DNA of 34,158 bases. Source: Bacteroides sp. UBA7335 (lineage in GTDB: Bacteria; Bacteroidota; Bacteroidia; Bacteroidales; Bacteroidaceae). The stretch covers positions 15,510 through 49,667 of the forward strand of contig DKPL01000014.1 of NCBI GenBank assembly GCA_002471185.1. The letters run 5' to 3'. Made by a program: the position numbers and the translations under genes. The notes below the pieces were generated by a model. The model was not told where the DNA came from and made no database searches. It worked only from the letters and a program-made list of their open reading frames with translations. Position 1 is the first letter of the stretch. Every line of letters begins with the position of its first letter. Shown here piece by piece: positions 7,232 through 15,069 of the stretch.

Positions 7232-7942
7232 TCAGTTGTGCACTACAGTTCCGATGTTTTCGCCACTCATTACCTTTTTCAGGTTACCCACGGTGTCCAT
7301 ATCAAATACTACAATAGGCAGATTGTTCTCTTTGCACATACAAGTAGCCGTCAAGTCCATCACTTTAAGCCCGCGTTTCAATACTTCGTCATAAGTGATT
7401 TCGTCGAACTTCGTTGCAGTTGGGTCTTTTTCGGGGTCGGCTGTGTAGATGCCATCTACACGAGTACCCTTCAACATCACATCAGCTTCAATTTCGATGC
7501 CACGTAGCGAAGAACCGGTATCGGTGGTAAAGAACGGATTGCCTGTTCCGGCCGACATGATAACCACTTCGCCAGCTTCCATTGAGTCGATGGCTTTCCA
7601 TTTACTATAAAACTCTCCGATAGGTTCCATGCGGATGGCAGTCAGTACGCGTGCTTTCACGCCCGCCGCTACCAAAGCCGAGCTCAATGCCAAGCTATTC
7701 ATTACCGTAGCCAACATCCCCATCTGATCGCCTTTCACACGGTCGTATCCTTTGCCCGCTCCGGTTAGTCCGCGAAAGAAGTTTCCACCACCAATCACGA
7801 TACCGATTTGAACACCCATCTCGTGAATCTCTTTGATTTGTGCGGCATATTCGGCAAGTCTCTTTTCGTCGATGCCACTTTTCTTCTCACCCATTAGGCT
7901 CTCACCGCTAAGCTTCAACAGGATTCTTTTGTATTTAGCCAT
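7232..7942 (-). CDS. pyrH: UMP kinase
   Basis: A 236-residue bacterial UMP kinase of the amino-acid kinase fold, which phosphorylates UMP to UDP for RNA and sugar-nucleotide synthesis. Diagnostic segments are KRILLKLSGESLMG at the N-terminus (ATP phosphate loop), GIVIGGGNFFRG (about residues 47-58), GTGNPFFTTDTGSSLRG (about 133-149) and the C-terminal VNGVYTADP-type motif VDGIYTADPEKDP. Length and motifs are normal. In many bacteria pyrH sits with tsf/frr, but here it is a single-gene unit with its own terminator and a long leader. Confidence 0.97.
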   Translation of the reverse strand: MAKYKRILLKLSGESLMGEKKSGIDEKRLAEYAAQIKEIHEMGVQIGIVIGGGNFFRGLTGAGKGYDRVKGDQMGMLATVMNSLALSSALVAAGVKARVLTAIRMEPIGEFYSKWKAIDSMEAGEVVIMSAGTGNPFFTTDTGSSLRGIEIEADVMLKGTRVDGIYTADPEKDPTATKFDEITYDEVLKRGLKVMDLTATCMCKENNLPIVVFDMDTVGNLKKVMSGENIGTVVHN

Positions 7943-8043
7943 AAAACTATTTTTTGTTTAGAGCCTGTTTATGTGTCATTCAATGGCATTGCTACCTACC
8001 GACACAGCCATCAACAGCCTCTTTTATTTTTTAAAGATTAGCG

Positions 8044-8051
8044 CAAATATA
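8044..8051 (-). promoter_or_regulatory. Bacteroidetes -7 element for pyrH
   Basis: On the minus strand TATATTTG matches TAnnTTTG. It would give a leader of about 95 bases before the pyrH start at 7942, long enough for regulation, although no riboswitch fold was recognised there. Confidence 0.5.
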
Positions 8052-8484
8052 TCAATAAATTTCCGAAGAGCTAATAAGAGCATAACACAATATTCTAGAA
8101 ATGCTATTTTATAAGTTTCGTGTTTCAACCGATTAAAAACGCTATGGTTAAACTCGGCATCCGCGATGATGGCTCTTTGCCCGCTGACTCGTTCTCAAAT
8201 ATACATTTGCTAAGATTTCAATACAGCTGCACACAACTACAACACGATTTAAATCTTGTAAAGCTCCCGATAGATTTTGGTTTAAACTATATTCTTGCCT
8301 ATTGATTTGTTGGGGGGGAAGAGTAAAATCCACTCCCTTGAGGCAGCCGGCTATCTCACTGTTATCATCCAACTACACTAATACCTGTTTATCTCTTCTG
8401 CTGGCTTCAATTGATATTAAAACTACCTAACCTTGAGGTGAAAAGTAGCTTTCTAACAACCGACAACTTGCTTTGCTCGAGGCT

Positions 8485-8665
8485 GAAACTCTCTTTCTAG
8501 CTGTCACAACATCCCCATGTTTTGCACCACAACATCCCCATGTTTTTACTAACAACATCCCCATGTTGTGCACCATAACATCCCCATGTTTTTATAGCTA
8601 TACCTAGCTTTTTAGTCTGTTAACCCTTAGTTTTTAGTCTCTTCTCCCTATGTTTTTCATCAGCT
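8485..8665. repeat. Tandem array of 22-23-bp units with core AACATCCCCATGTT
   Basis: The 14-base core AACATCCCCATGTT occurs exactly at 8508, 8531, 8554 and 8577, a strict 23-base period. Each core is itself a small dyad (AACAT / ATGTT around CCCC). The 9-base tails alternate between a TGCACCA type (units 1 and 3) and a TTTA type (units 2 and 4), giving a 46-base higher-order repeat. Three decayed 22-base units follow at 8600, 8622 and 8644, keeping only a C-rich start and a GTTTTT/CTTTTT middle. A possible weak unit precedes at 8485. It lies after the stop of the minus-strand acyltransferase gene (8692). Confidence 0.9.
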
Positions 8666-8691
8666 GGCTCTTTGTGCTTTGCTCACAATGC

Positions 8692-9456
8692 TTAGTGGAT
8701 AGCTTTATCGGGTAGGGGAGCGTAGTAAACCTCACTACCTGTTTGCTCAAAATAGCTGGCTATTTCTGCTTCGCGTTCAGATTCGTATATACGTCCAACA
8801 TTGGTCTTTACCAATCGGGCGGTAACTCCACCAATCAGCGAATATTGCGGAATAGAGTTTCGGTAGTCCTTATTGCATACCGAGCCGTAGGCTATAATCA
8901 AGTTGGGTGGCGTGATGGTGCCCGGCAGGATGGCCGCATTTGTTCCCAACCAGTTGCGCTCCGCCAGATGAACGGGTCGCTTGAATGATAGAATGGCCCC
9001 AGTCTCCATGTTTTGGGTGTAGTGATAATTGCTATCGGTAATCTCAACCCTGCTACCGGTGCGTACAAAATCGTCCATGTCAATCTGTAGCGTACAGGTT
9101 ATTTCGCTTTTTGAGCCAATCACTACACGGTTACCAATGCTCAAACGCGCTTTGGGCTCTACCAGTAGGTGCACAGCTGTACCCATCCATACACTCCCTT
9201 TGACAATAAGTTCTCCTTTTACAATAAACTGTACCGGCTCTTTGTAGCTGAAGGTTTCGTATCGATACCCAATTTTGAGTATGCCTCTTTTGATGGGGGT
9301 ATCAAACTTGATAGAGCCTCCTTTGAGGTCGAGTCTACAGCCGCCCCAAATCAGTATAGGAAGTTGAACTGCCTCTTTGAAAGGAAGCATCTTGAAGTTG
9401 ATGTAGAGGGTTTTAAGCCAATTCAGCTGAGTGATGAGCTTTAGTTTATCTTTCAT
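8692..9456 (-). CDS. Hexapeptide-repeat (left-handed beta-helix) acyltransferase
   Basis: A 254-residue protein. The middle (about residues 75-215) shows the imperfect hexapeptide pattern [LIV]-G-x-x-x-x of left-handed beta-helix acyltransferases, for example IVKGELIVKGSVWMG, LSIGNRVVIGSKSEI, NWLGTNAAILPG and a C-terminal YSLIGGVTARLVKT. Such enzymes transfer acetyl or other acyl groups from CoA to sugars in O-antigen and capsule clusters, in the cytoplasm. The start overlaps the end of the flippase gene by 4 bases, so the two are translationally coupled. It could O-acetylate the repeat unit or N-acylate the amino sugar made by the neighbouring aminotransferase; the sequence does not decide. 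Confidence 0.82.
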   Translation of the reverse strand: MKDKLKLITQLNWLKTLYINFKMLPFKEAVQLPILIWGGCRLDLKGGSIKFDTPIKRGILKIGYRYETFSYKEPVQFIVKGELIVKGSVWMGTAVHLLVEPKARLSIGNRVVIGSKSEITCTLQIDMDDFVRTGSRVEITDSNYHYTQNMETGAILSFKRPVHLAERNWLGTNAAILPGTITPPNLIIAYGSVCNKDYRNSIPQYSLIGGVTARLVKTNVGRIYESEREAEIASYFEQTGSEVYYAPLPDKAIH

Positions 9457-10934
9457 TTTCGATGAAGTTTACGGTGGATAAATTCGCGCAACTGCAAGCG
9501 TTTGTCCAATTGGCGATACGAGATGTAAAAACTAGTGAGGCAGAGCACCACCGCTCCGCTATATTTCAACCAGTCCGCTGCGATAGATTGTAGGCAAAAG
9601 GCTGCACCGGACAGCACCAGCACAATGGTAAATAATTTAAAGAAAACTCGTTTTAAACAGATACTGAACAATTGCGACACCAATACACCTATTCCCACAA
9701 AGTGTACCATGTAGTAGAGCAAGAAGGCAATTCCCACTCCGGTTACACCCCACAAACGATATCCATAAATAGTGAGTAGCAAGTAGATACTATTGAACGT
9801 GATGGAGGTGAAGGCAAAAAGTTTACTCTTGCCTTTGGCTATCAGCACATACCCCATTGTCCACGACCCAATTTTAAACAGATTGCCCAGCAAAGCCCAG
9901 TTGACACACTCTATTGCCCCAACAAACTGCTTTGAGTAGAGCAGCGGGATGGCAACAGGGGTAAAGAATAGTGCAATGGTAATGCAAGGAAAAGCAATCA
10001 ACAACCCAATCTCTGCTTGTTTGTTTACCTCGCTATTGAGTTTTGCGTTATCGTGGTTTACAGCAGCCAGTCGCGGAAAATAGTCGGTGGCCATGGCCGC
10101 AAATATCAGTCCAAAGTACCCCTCGGCAATTGAGAATGCTGACTGATATAACCCCATATCGTCTATACCACCATGGCGACTGATGTATGCCTTTAATACA
10201 TATCCCGCCAAGACGGCAAGCAGGTTGCCAAACATCAATGCAATGCCCAGCCGTGCCATGGTTCCGCCACGTTTCAACGACTCTTTTATAGACTGTTGCA
10301 CCTTGACTTGTGGGATGCGTTGTGCATAGTAGGCCGAAAATATCAACCCGCAGATCGAAGAGAGGATAATGGATAGCACCACGCCACGTTCACCCAAGAA
10401 GTAGAAGAGGGGAATAGAGAGACAGAGCCCCAACAGAGAACCCAACATGCCCGCTTTTGCCAGAAAACCAATCTGGCGCAAACCTTGCAAGGCCGTGGTC
10501 TGTCCTGCACTAAGCGCATTGAAAAAGAGTACAACAGACAACCAATAGAAAGCCCAAGTATAACCCTCGTTGCCAAAAGTCCATTGACTTAACTGTGGCG
10601 CCAATAGTAGGGTAACCCCACCACCCAAAACTCCTGTAAGATACATGCATCGGCGCAGTGTCTTCAGTACTTGCGAGATGCGGGTGATGTCTTCGGTGCC
10701 GGCAGCTTCGGATACCTCCTTCACTGCACTGGTACTGATGCCTAAGCCGGTCACCGACTTCAAAACATCTAGTGTGGCATTGAACATGCCAAACAGACCG
10801 ATGCCCGATGGCCCCAAGAGGATAGCAATGATTTTGGATTTGGCGATGTTGATAAGTATGTTGAAAACCTGCACTCCACCGAAGATGCCGGTAGCCTTAA
10901 ATATCTGTCGGTAAGTGGATTCCTGTTTCGCCAT
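9453..10934 (-). CDS. wzx: O-antigen/polysaccharide flippase, Wzx family
   Basis: A 493-residue polytopic membrane protein with about 12-14 hydrophobic helices, of the MOP/Wzx superfamily. The N-terminus has the typical NILINIAKSKIIAILLGPSGIGLFGMF segment of O-antigen translocases, close in style to WzxE of enterobacterial common antigen. It moves undecaprenyl-diphosphate-linked glycan units from the cytoplasmic to the periplasmic face. It is first in a two-gene operon with the hexapeptide acyltransferase and has a well-matched Bacteroidetes promoter upstream. It is divergent from the glycosyltransferase pair, which fits a surface-glycan locus. Confidence 0.92.
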   Translation of the reverse strand: MAKQESTYRQIFKATGIFGGVQVFNILINIAKSKIIAILLGPSGIGLFGMFNATLDVLKSVTGLGISTSAVKEVSEAAGTEDITRISQVLKTLRRCMYLTGVLGGGVTLLLAPQLSQWTFGNEGYTWAFYWLSVVLFFNALSAGQTTALQGLRQIGFLAKAGMLGSLLGLCLSIPLFYFLGERGVVLSIILSSICGLIFSAYYAQRIPQVKVQQSIKESLKRGGTMARLGIALMFGNLLAVLAGYVLKAYISRHGGIDDMGLYQSAFSIAEGYFGLIFAAMATDYFPRLAAVNHDNAKLNSEVNKQAEIGLLIAFPCITIALFFTPVAIPLLYSKQFVGAIECVNWALLGNLFKIGSWTMGYVLIAKGKSKLFAFTSITFNSIYLLLTIYGYRLWGVTGVGIAFLLYYMVHFVGIGVLVSQLFSICLKRVFFKLFTIVLVLSGAAFCLQSIAADWLKYSGAVVLCLTSFYISYRQLDKRLQLREFIHRKLHRK

Positions 10935-10959
10935 CTGTCTTATAGGTTCGTACTTACTA

Positions 10960-10990
10960 CAAAAGTAGGACGTATAAATCGAAACACAAA
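10960..10990 (-). promoter_or_regulatory. Bacteroidetes promoter for the wzx operon
   Basis: On the minus strand: -33 TTTG (complement of CAAA at 10987-10990), a 19-base spacer, and the -7 element TACTTTTG (complement of 10960-10967). Both elements and the spacing fit TTTG-N19-21-TAnnTTTG. The start codon at 10934 is 25 bases downstream. Confidence 0.72.
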
Positions 10991-10999
10991 ATAATTCAT

Positions 11000-11007
11000 T
11001 ACCTTTG
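11000..11007 (+). promoter_or_regulatory. -7-like element immediately before the GT2 start
   Basis: TACCTTTG matches TAnnTTTG but ends only 5 bases before the ATG at 11013, so a transcript from it would be leaderless or nearly so. No -33 TTTG is present at the expected spacing. The match may be chance; the true promoter could lie further up, overlapping that of wzx. Confidence 0.35.
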
Positions 11008-11012
11008 TTGGT

Positions 11013-11894
11013 ATGAAACCCTTGTTAAGCGTCATTATCCCCTTTTACGGTTGTGCCGACAAAGCACTGCTTCACCGTTGCATTTGCTCCATTCGCGAGC
11101 AAGACCTCCACTTGCCATACGAAGTGTTGCAGGTAGACGATGATGGTAAAGGACTGGGGGGAGCCCGCAACAAAGGGTTGGCACTGGCTCAAGGCGACTA
11201 CGTATTGTTTGTAGATGCCGACGACTATCTCTTTCCGCACACCCTATCTTTTTGTCTGGATTTACTTCAACGCTATCACCCTGATGTGTTATCTTTTGAG
11301 ATGAGCAAGGTGAAAGGGGTGCAAGATGCGCCGCGCGGTTGTAGCAATACCGCTTATCAATGCTACAGCAGTGGAGCAGAATATTTACTCAACCATAACT
11401 TTATGGGTACGGCTTGGCGTCACCTTTTCAATAGGGAGTGGCTGCTAAAACATCAACTCAAGTTTGCCGAGGGCGTCTATCACGAAGACGAGGCTTTTGT
11501 GGCCAAAGCTTACGCCTTGGCACAAGTCACCCTCATTTGTCAGCGAGTAGTCTATGCCTACAGTTGGGCACCTCAATCCATCCTCAATGCATCGGGTGAG
11601 CTGAAGCGACAAAAAAGAATGGCTGACTTTGAATCCATGCTAAATGATTTGCAACAGTTTATCACTCAAACCCCGCTTACTCCTTTGCAGCGTAGTGGGT
11701 TGCAGCGTCGACTTCACTTCCTTACCATCGACTGTTTTGTGCAGTTGCTTCGCAATCATGCTTCGCGGCAGACAATAAGCAGTTGTTTTTCTCGTTTTAC
11801 CCAACAAGGGCTACTGCCTTTGCCACGGCTAAACTATTCTGCAAAGTATCGACTAGCCCGTATTGTTTTAAACTCGTTTTCTACTATCGTATGA
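11013..11894 (+). CDS. Glycosyltransferase family 2
   Basis: A 293-residue GT-A fold glycosyltransferase. The N-terminal nucleotide-sugar domain starts LLSVIIPFYGC. Asp residues at 42-44 (VDDDG) and GGARNKGLALAQGDYVLFVDADD (about residues 49-71) give the substrate and metal-binding acids, with the DxD-like Asp68-Asp70-Asp71. It transfers a sugar from a nucleotide donor to a lipid-linked acceptor at the cytoplasmic face. The donor cannot be inferred. The stop overlaps the start of the next glycosyltransferase (ATGA, shared bases 11891-11894), so the two are translationally coupled. Confidence 0.92.
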   Translation: MKPLLSVIIPFYGCADKALLHRCICSIREQDLHLPYEVLQVDDDGKGLGGARNKGLALAQGDYVLFVDADDYLFPHTLSFCLDLLQRYHPDVLSFEMSKVKGVQDAPRGCSNTAYQCYSSGAEYLLNHNFMGTAWRHLFNREWLLKHQLKFAEGVYHEDEAFVAKAYALAQVTLICQRVVYAYSWAPQSILNASGELKRQKRMADFESMLNDLQQFITQTPLTPLQRSGLQRRLHFLTIDCFVQLLRNHASRQTISSCFSRFTQQGLLPLPRLNYSAKYRLARIVLNSFSTIV

Positions 11895-12988
11895 AGATTT
11901 TATTGATTGGAGAGTTCAGCAACATACACTGGACACTTGCTGAGGGATTGCGCCAACTCGGTCATCAGGTTTGTGTGGTTTCCGATGGCAATCACTGGAA
12001 AGGCTATAAACGCGACATCGATTTGTTTCGCCCTACCTCTAGCAAAGTGGATGCCGTGAAATACATTGTACGCTTGCTTCGCATTCTTCCTCGTTTGCGC
12101 GGTTACGATGTGGTGCAAATTGTCAACCCTAGTTTTTTGAGCTTAAAACCCGAGCGAAGTCTTCCAATTTACCACTACCTACGTCGTCACAACAAAAAGA
12201 TATTCTTAGGTGCGTTTGGTACCGATCATTATTATGCTAAGGCTTGCATGGAGAGCGATGTGTATAAGTATTCCGATTTCAGAACCGGACATCAGTTTCG
12301 CGATACCCCTACCAATCGGAAAGCGGTGCAAGAGTGCTTGTATGGCGGAACAGCCTTGGCTACTCAAGTTATTGCTCAATCGTGCAATGGCATTATCGCT
12401 TGTCTTTGGGAGTACTACGTGGCTTATCTTCCACATTTCTCTGAGAAGCTAACCTATATCCCGTTGCCTATCAACTTTAGTAACATCACCAGTCGCGTTC
12501 GCTCTATCCCCGATAAGGTAAACCTCTTTATCGGTATTCAGTCGCAACGTCACGACATCAAAGGAACCGACATCATGCTGCCTGTTGTGCGGCGTGTACA
12601 TCAAAAACATCCCGATAAGTGCCGGTTGACCGAAGTGGTAGATATGCCCTATACGCAATATCAACAACTCTTAGACGAAGCCGATGTGCAACTCGATCAG
12701 CTTTATGCCTACACCCCTTCGATGAATTCGCTGCTGGCTATGGCTAAGGGAGTAGTGGTGTGTGGGGGTGGCGAACCGGAAAACTATGAACTGATCAATG
12801 AACGCGAACTACGCCCTATAGTCAACGTCACTCCCTCTGCTGATGAGCTTTTTGAGGTACTAGAAGAGTTGGTCTTGCACAAAGAACGCATTCCCGAACT
12901 CTCGGCACAAGGGGTAGAATATGTAAAGCGCCATCATGATTACCTCAATCTGGCGCAGCAATACGTTGACTTTTGGGAGTCGCACTAA
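11891..12988 (+). CDS. GT-B type glycosyltransferase
   Basis: A 365-residue protein beginning MKILLIGEFSNIHWTLAEGL, the first beta-alpha unit of a GT-B N-terminal domain. A C-terminal domain has LFIGIQSQR, a region near DVQLDQLYAYTPSMNSLLAMAKGVVVCGGGEPENYE resembling the donor-binding E-x7-E region of GT4-type enzymes, and a C-terminal helix HHDYLNLAQQYVDFW. The frame is open 36 codons further upstream, but ATG 11891 overlaps the previous stop as ATGA and starts the fold correctly, so I use it. Donor and acceptor are unknown; context says surface glycan. It converges on the aminotransferase gene, with 9 bases between stops. Confidence 0.83.
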   Translation: MKILLIGEFSNIHWTLAEGLRQLGHQVCVVSDGNHWKGYKRDIDLFRPTSSKVDAVKYIVRLLRILPRLRGYDVVQIVNPSFLSLKPERSLPIYHYLRRHNKKIFLGAFGTDHYYAKACMESDVYKYSDFRTGHQFRDTPTNRKAVQECLYGGTALATQVIAQSCNGIIACLWEYYVAYLPHFSEKLTYIPLPINFSNITSRVRSIPDKVNLFIGIQSQRHDIKGTDIMLPVVRRVHQKHPDKCRLTEVVDMPYTQYQQLLDEADVQLDQLYAYTPSMNSLLAMAKGVVVCGGGEPENYELINERELRPIVNVTPSADELFEVLEELVLHKERIPELSAQGVEYVKRHHDYLNLAQQYVDFWESH

Positions 12989-12997
12989 GCGCAACCG

Positions 12998-14101
12998 CTA
13001 AACAAATTGATTTACGGCATCAATCACCTGTTGTACCTCCTCGTTGGTGAGCAGAGGAGACATTGGCAAGCTTAGTTCTTCGCGATGAATCTGCTCGGTG
13101 ATGGGAAGCGACAAGTGAGCAAAACGACTCAGTGCCTTCTGATGATGTGGTGGGATGGGGTAGTGAATCAAAGTCTGTATGCCACAGGCGGTAAGGTGTG
13201 CTTGCAGCCTATCTCGTTGAGGGGTGAATAGCGGAAAGATATGATATACATTCTCATCGCTGTTCGTCATCGCAAGCAGACGAATCAGCGGGTTGCTTAT
13301 CCCATTGATATAGCGCTGTGCCACTGCTCTTCGGCGATTGTTGTCGTCATCCAAGCGCTTTAACTTTACTCGTAAAACAGCCGCTTGCACCTCATCCAAC
13401 CTGCTGTTGATACCCATATAGTCGTGCACATACTTGGCAGACGAACCGTAGTTGCCCAACACACGCACCAGTCGAGCCACCTCCTTATCGTTGGTGGTTA
13501 CCGCACCGCCATCGCCTAGCGCTCCCAAGTTTTTCGAAGGGTAAAAACTAAAGCCGGCAGCATCGCCCCAGCTCCCCACTTTGCGTGTCTTGTAGATGGC
13601 GCCATGCGCCTGTGCACAATCTTCGACCACTTTTAAACGGTGTTTAAACGCTAGTTGACAGATGGCTTCCATAGGCGCACATCGTCCATAGAGGTGAACC
13701 GGTAGAATGGCACGAGTACGGGGTGTAATCAACCGTTCAATTTGCTCAACATCGATGTTGCAACTATCCAAAGTCGGTTCACAAAGCACAGGAGTTAGTC
13801 CGGCACGCAATATGCCAATGATTGTGGCAATGCAAGTATTGGCAGGCACTATCACCTCATCTTGCGCACCCATCACCCCCATAGCCTGATAAGCCAGAAA
13901 GATAAGCGTTAGTGCATCCATGCCATTGCCCACCCCCACACAGTGAGTTGTGCCGCAATATTGTGCAAAAGTCTTTTCGAACTCCTCATTCTCTTTGCCT
14001 TGCAAGTACCATCCTGAGGCTGTTGCAGTTGAAATAGCCTTGGATAGCTCCGGTTGAAACGAGTCGCTAATGTGCTGTAAACTATAGTAAGGGATCTTCA
14101 T
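12998..14101 (-). CDS. DegT/DnrJ/EryC1/StrS sugar aminotransferase (FdtB/QdtB-like)
   Basis: A 367-residue PLP enzyme of the nucleotide-sugar aminotransferase family. The PLP lysine is Lys190 in FYPSKNLGALGDGGA, the PLP-nitrogen Asp161 is in EDCAQAHGA, and IVPANTCIAT is the substrate loop. Sequence style and neighbours (a FdtA-like ketoisomerase and an acyltransferase in the same operon) point to a 3-aminotransferase acting on dTDP-3-keto-6-deoxyhexose, as in FdtB or QdtB, giving a dTDP-3-amino-3,6-dideoxyhexose. A 4-aminotransferase such as WecE is the alternative. It starts 5 bases after the stop of the upstream acyltransferase. Confidence 0.9.
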   Translation of the reverse strand: MKIPYYSLQHISDSFQPELSKAISTATASGWYLQGKENEEFEKTFAQYCGTTHCVGVGNGMDALTLIFLAYQAMGVMGAQDEVIVPANTCIATIIGILRAGLTPVLCEPTLDSCNIDVEQIERLITPRTRAILPVHLYGRCAPMEAICQLAFKHRLKVVEDCAQAHGAIYKTRKVGSWGDAAGFSFYPSKNLGALGDGGAVTTNDKEVARLVRVLGNYGSSAKYVHDYMGINSRLDEVQAAVLRVKLKRLDDDNNRRRAVAQRYINGISNPLIRLLAMTNSDENVYHIFPLFTPQRDRLQAHLTACGIQTLIHYPIPPHHQKALSRFAHLSLPITEQIHREELSLPMSPLLTNEEVQQVIDAVNQFV

Positions 14102-14106
14102 AAAAT

Positions 14107-15069
14107 CTACTTTAAAGAAATATCATACATATCATACATCACTGCACGTCCTCCAAACCCCTCCTTCTGAAAGATAAGTCCTTCGTTTAACACTCGTCCT
14201 CCCTCTTCTACAGAAGTCCCCAGGTCGAAGTAGTGCTTTTGGCTGTAGTGTGTATGAATCAAGTAATCGAATAGAAAATCGAGTGCACCACTCTCTCTGC
14301 CCTGTGGGGTTGAAGCGATGTATTGCACATGAGCTACCTGGTCGGTTTCGTAAATCAAACAACCGGCAATAACACTGCCCATGGCATCAAGCGTGGTAAA
14401 CAGTTTTATATTATCGGGAAACAGTTGCTGCAAGCGTTCCATCTCACTCAGCGAATGTACCGGAGTTGCCCCATATTTCTCACTTAATGTTTCTTCGAGT
14501 ATCTTCCAATAATCACTCAGTGGCGTGGTGCAACTCAGGGTAAGCTTCTCTTTTTGTGCACGTTTCACCTTTCTGCGTCGCAATGTTTGAAACGGAAGCG
14601 CATGACTGGGTTCAATCACTGAGGCAATCTTCCGTCCACTCAAACTTGCCCCTATGCGAAATAGAGCATACAAATCTTCTTCGGATGGATGGCGGTGATA
14701 GATATGCGGGATAGGACGGTAGGTCATCTTCTTCAACCCATCGATGGTTTTGAGGTAACTGATCAGTTCTTCAAACAGCGTCAATACTAGCCGGGCTGTT
14801 GCATCGACCGATAAAATCAAGCCACCATAAGTTAGACCATCGTGACTGCAAAAACAACCTCCTTGAATGTGAGCCGGCAATAAAGCCACCAACCTTTCGC
14901 CTTTATAAAACAATAGTGAGTGGTCGGCAAAGCGGTCGGCATGGTACTCCATATAGTCACGACAGACTAAAAAAGTGCCATTTTTAGAGTGATGCACAAA
15001 GTCATTCCACACTTGGCGAAGCTCAGGTGTGTAGCGAACAATAGTTATGGAGTGTGAGGCGTTGTTCAT
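14107..15069 (-). CDS. FemAB/GNAT-like acyltransferase of the amino-sugar operon
   Basis: A 320-residue protein. About residues 150-310 resemble the GNAT domain of FemAB/acetyltransferase-6 type: RRRKVKRAQKEKLTL, then GSVIAGCLIYETDQVAHVQYIASTPQGRESGALDFLFDYLI, where the last part is the CoA-loop region, and YFDLGTSVEEGGRVLNEGLIFQKEGFGGR. The N-terminal half is a related but degenerate domain (NGTFLVCRDYMEYHADRF). Position between the ketoisomerase and the aminotransferase suggests it N-acylates the 3-amino group of the dTDP-sugar. That job is usually done by a hexapeptide enzyme (FdtC), so this is inference. It overlaps the ketoisomerase stop by 4 bases. Confidence 0.75.
   Translation of the reverse strand: MNNASHSITIVRYTPELRQVWNDFVHHSKNGTFLVCRDYMEYHADRFADHSLLFYKGERLVALLPAHIQGGCFCSHDGLTYGGLILSVDATARLVLTLFEELISYLKTIDGLKKMTYRPIPHIYHRHPSEEDLYALFRIGASLSGRKIASVIEPSHALPFQTLRRRKVKRAQKEKLTLSCTTPLSDYWKILEETLSEKYGATPVHSLSEMERLQQLFPDNIKLFTTLDAMGSVIAGCLIYETDQVAHVQYIASTPQGRESGALDFLFDYLIHTHYSQKHYFDLGTSVEEGGRVLNEGLIFQKEGFGGRAVMYDMYDISLK

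Larger units (their letters stand above)
7943..8691. other. Intergenic stretch of 749 bases without a credible gene
   Basis: It holds the pyrH leader and promoter (to about 8051). Bases 8100-8480 are unremarkable apart from a G7-8 run near 8312 and a short GAGT/ACTC dyad. The repeat array follows at 8485-8665. A 74-codon minus-strand frame at 8148-8372 has no recognisable domain and spans the G-run; I do not call it a gene. Degenerate similarity between 8430-8460 and 8480-8505 (AGCTTTCTAAC / CTCTTTCTAGC contexts) suggests older repeat units beyond the clear array. Confidence 0.6.

Noticed and set aside
7943..8043. Riboswitch in the pyrH leader
   Set aside because: The leader is long enough, but no known aptamer pattern or terminator/anti-terminator pair could be seen.
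8148..8372. 74-codon minus-strand open frame in the long intergenic region
   Set aside because: No recognisable domain or promoter, spans a G-run and has unnatural composition; likely chance.
8508..8599. CRISPR-like array
   Set aside because: Regular repeats, but the intervening tails are only 9 bases and partly repeated themselves; no cas genes nearby.
11783..11890. 36-codon N-terminal extension of the second glycosyltransferase
   Set aside because: It overlaps the previous gene by 112 bases and precedes the natural GT-B start; ATGA coupling at 11891 is better.
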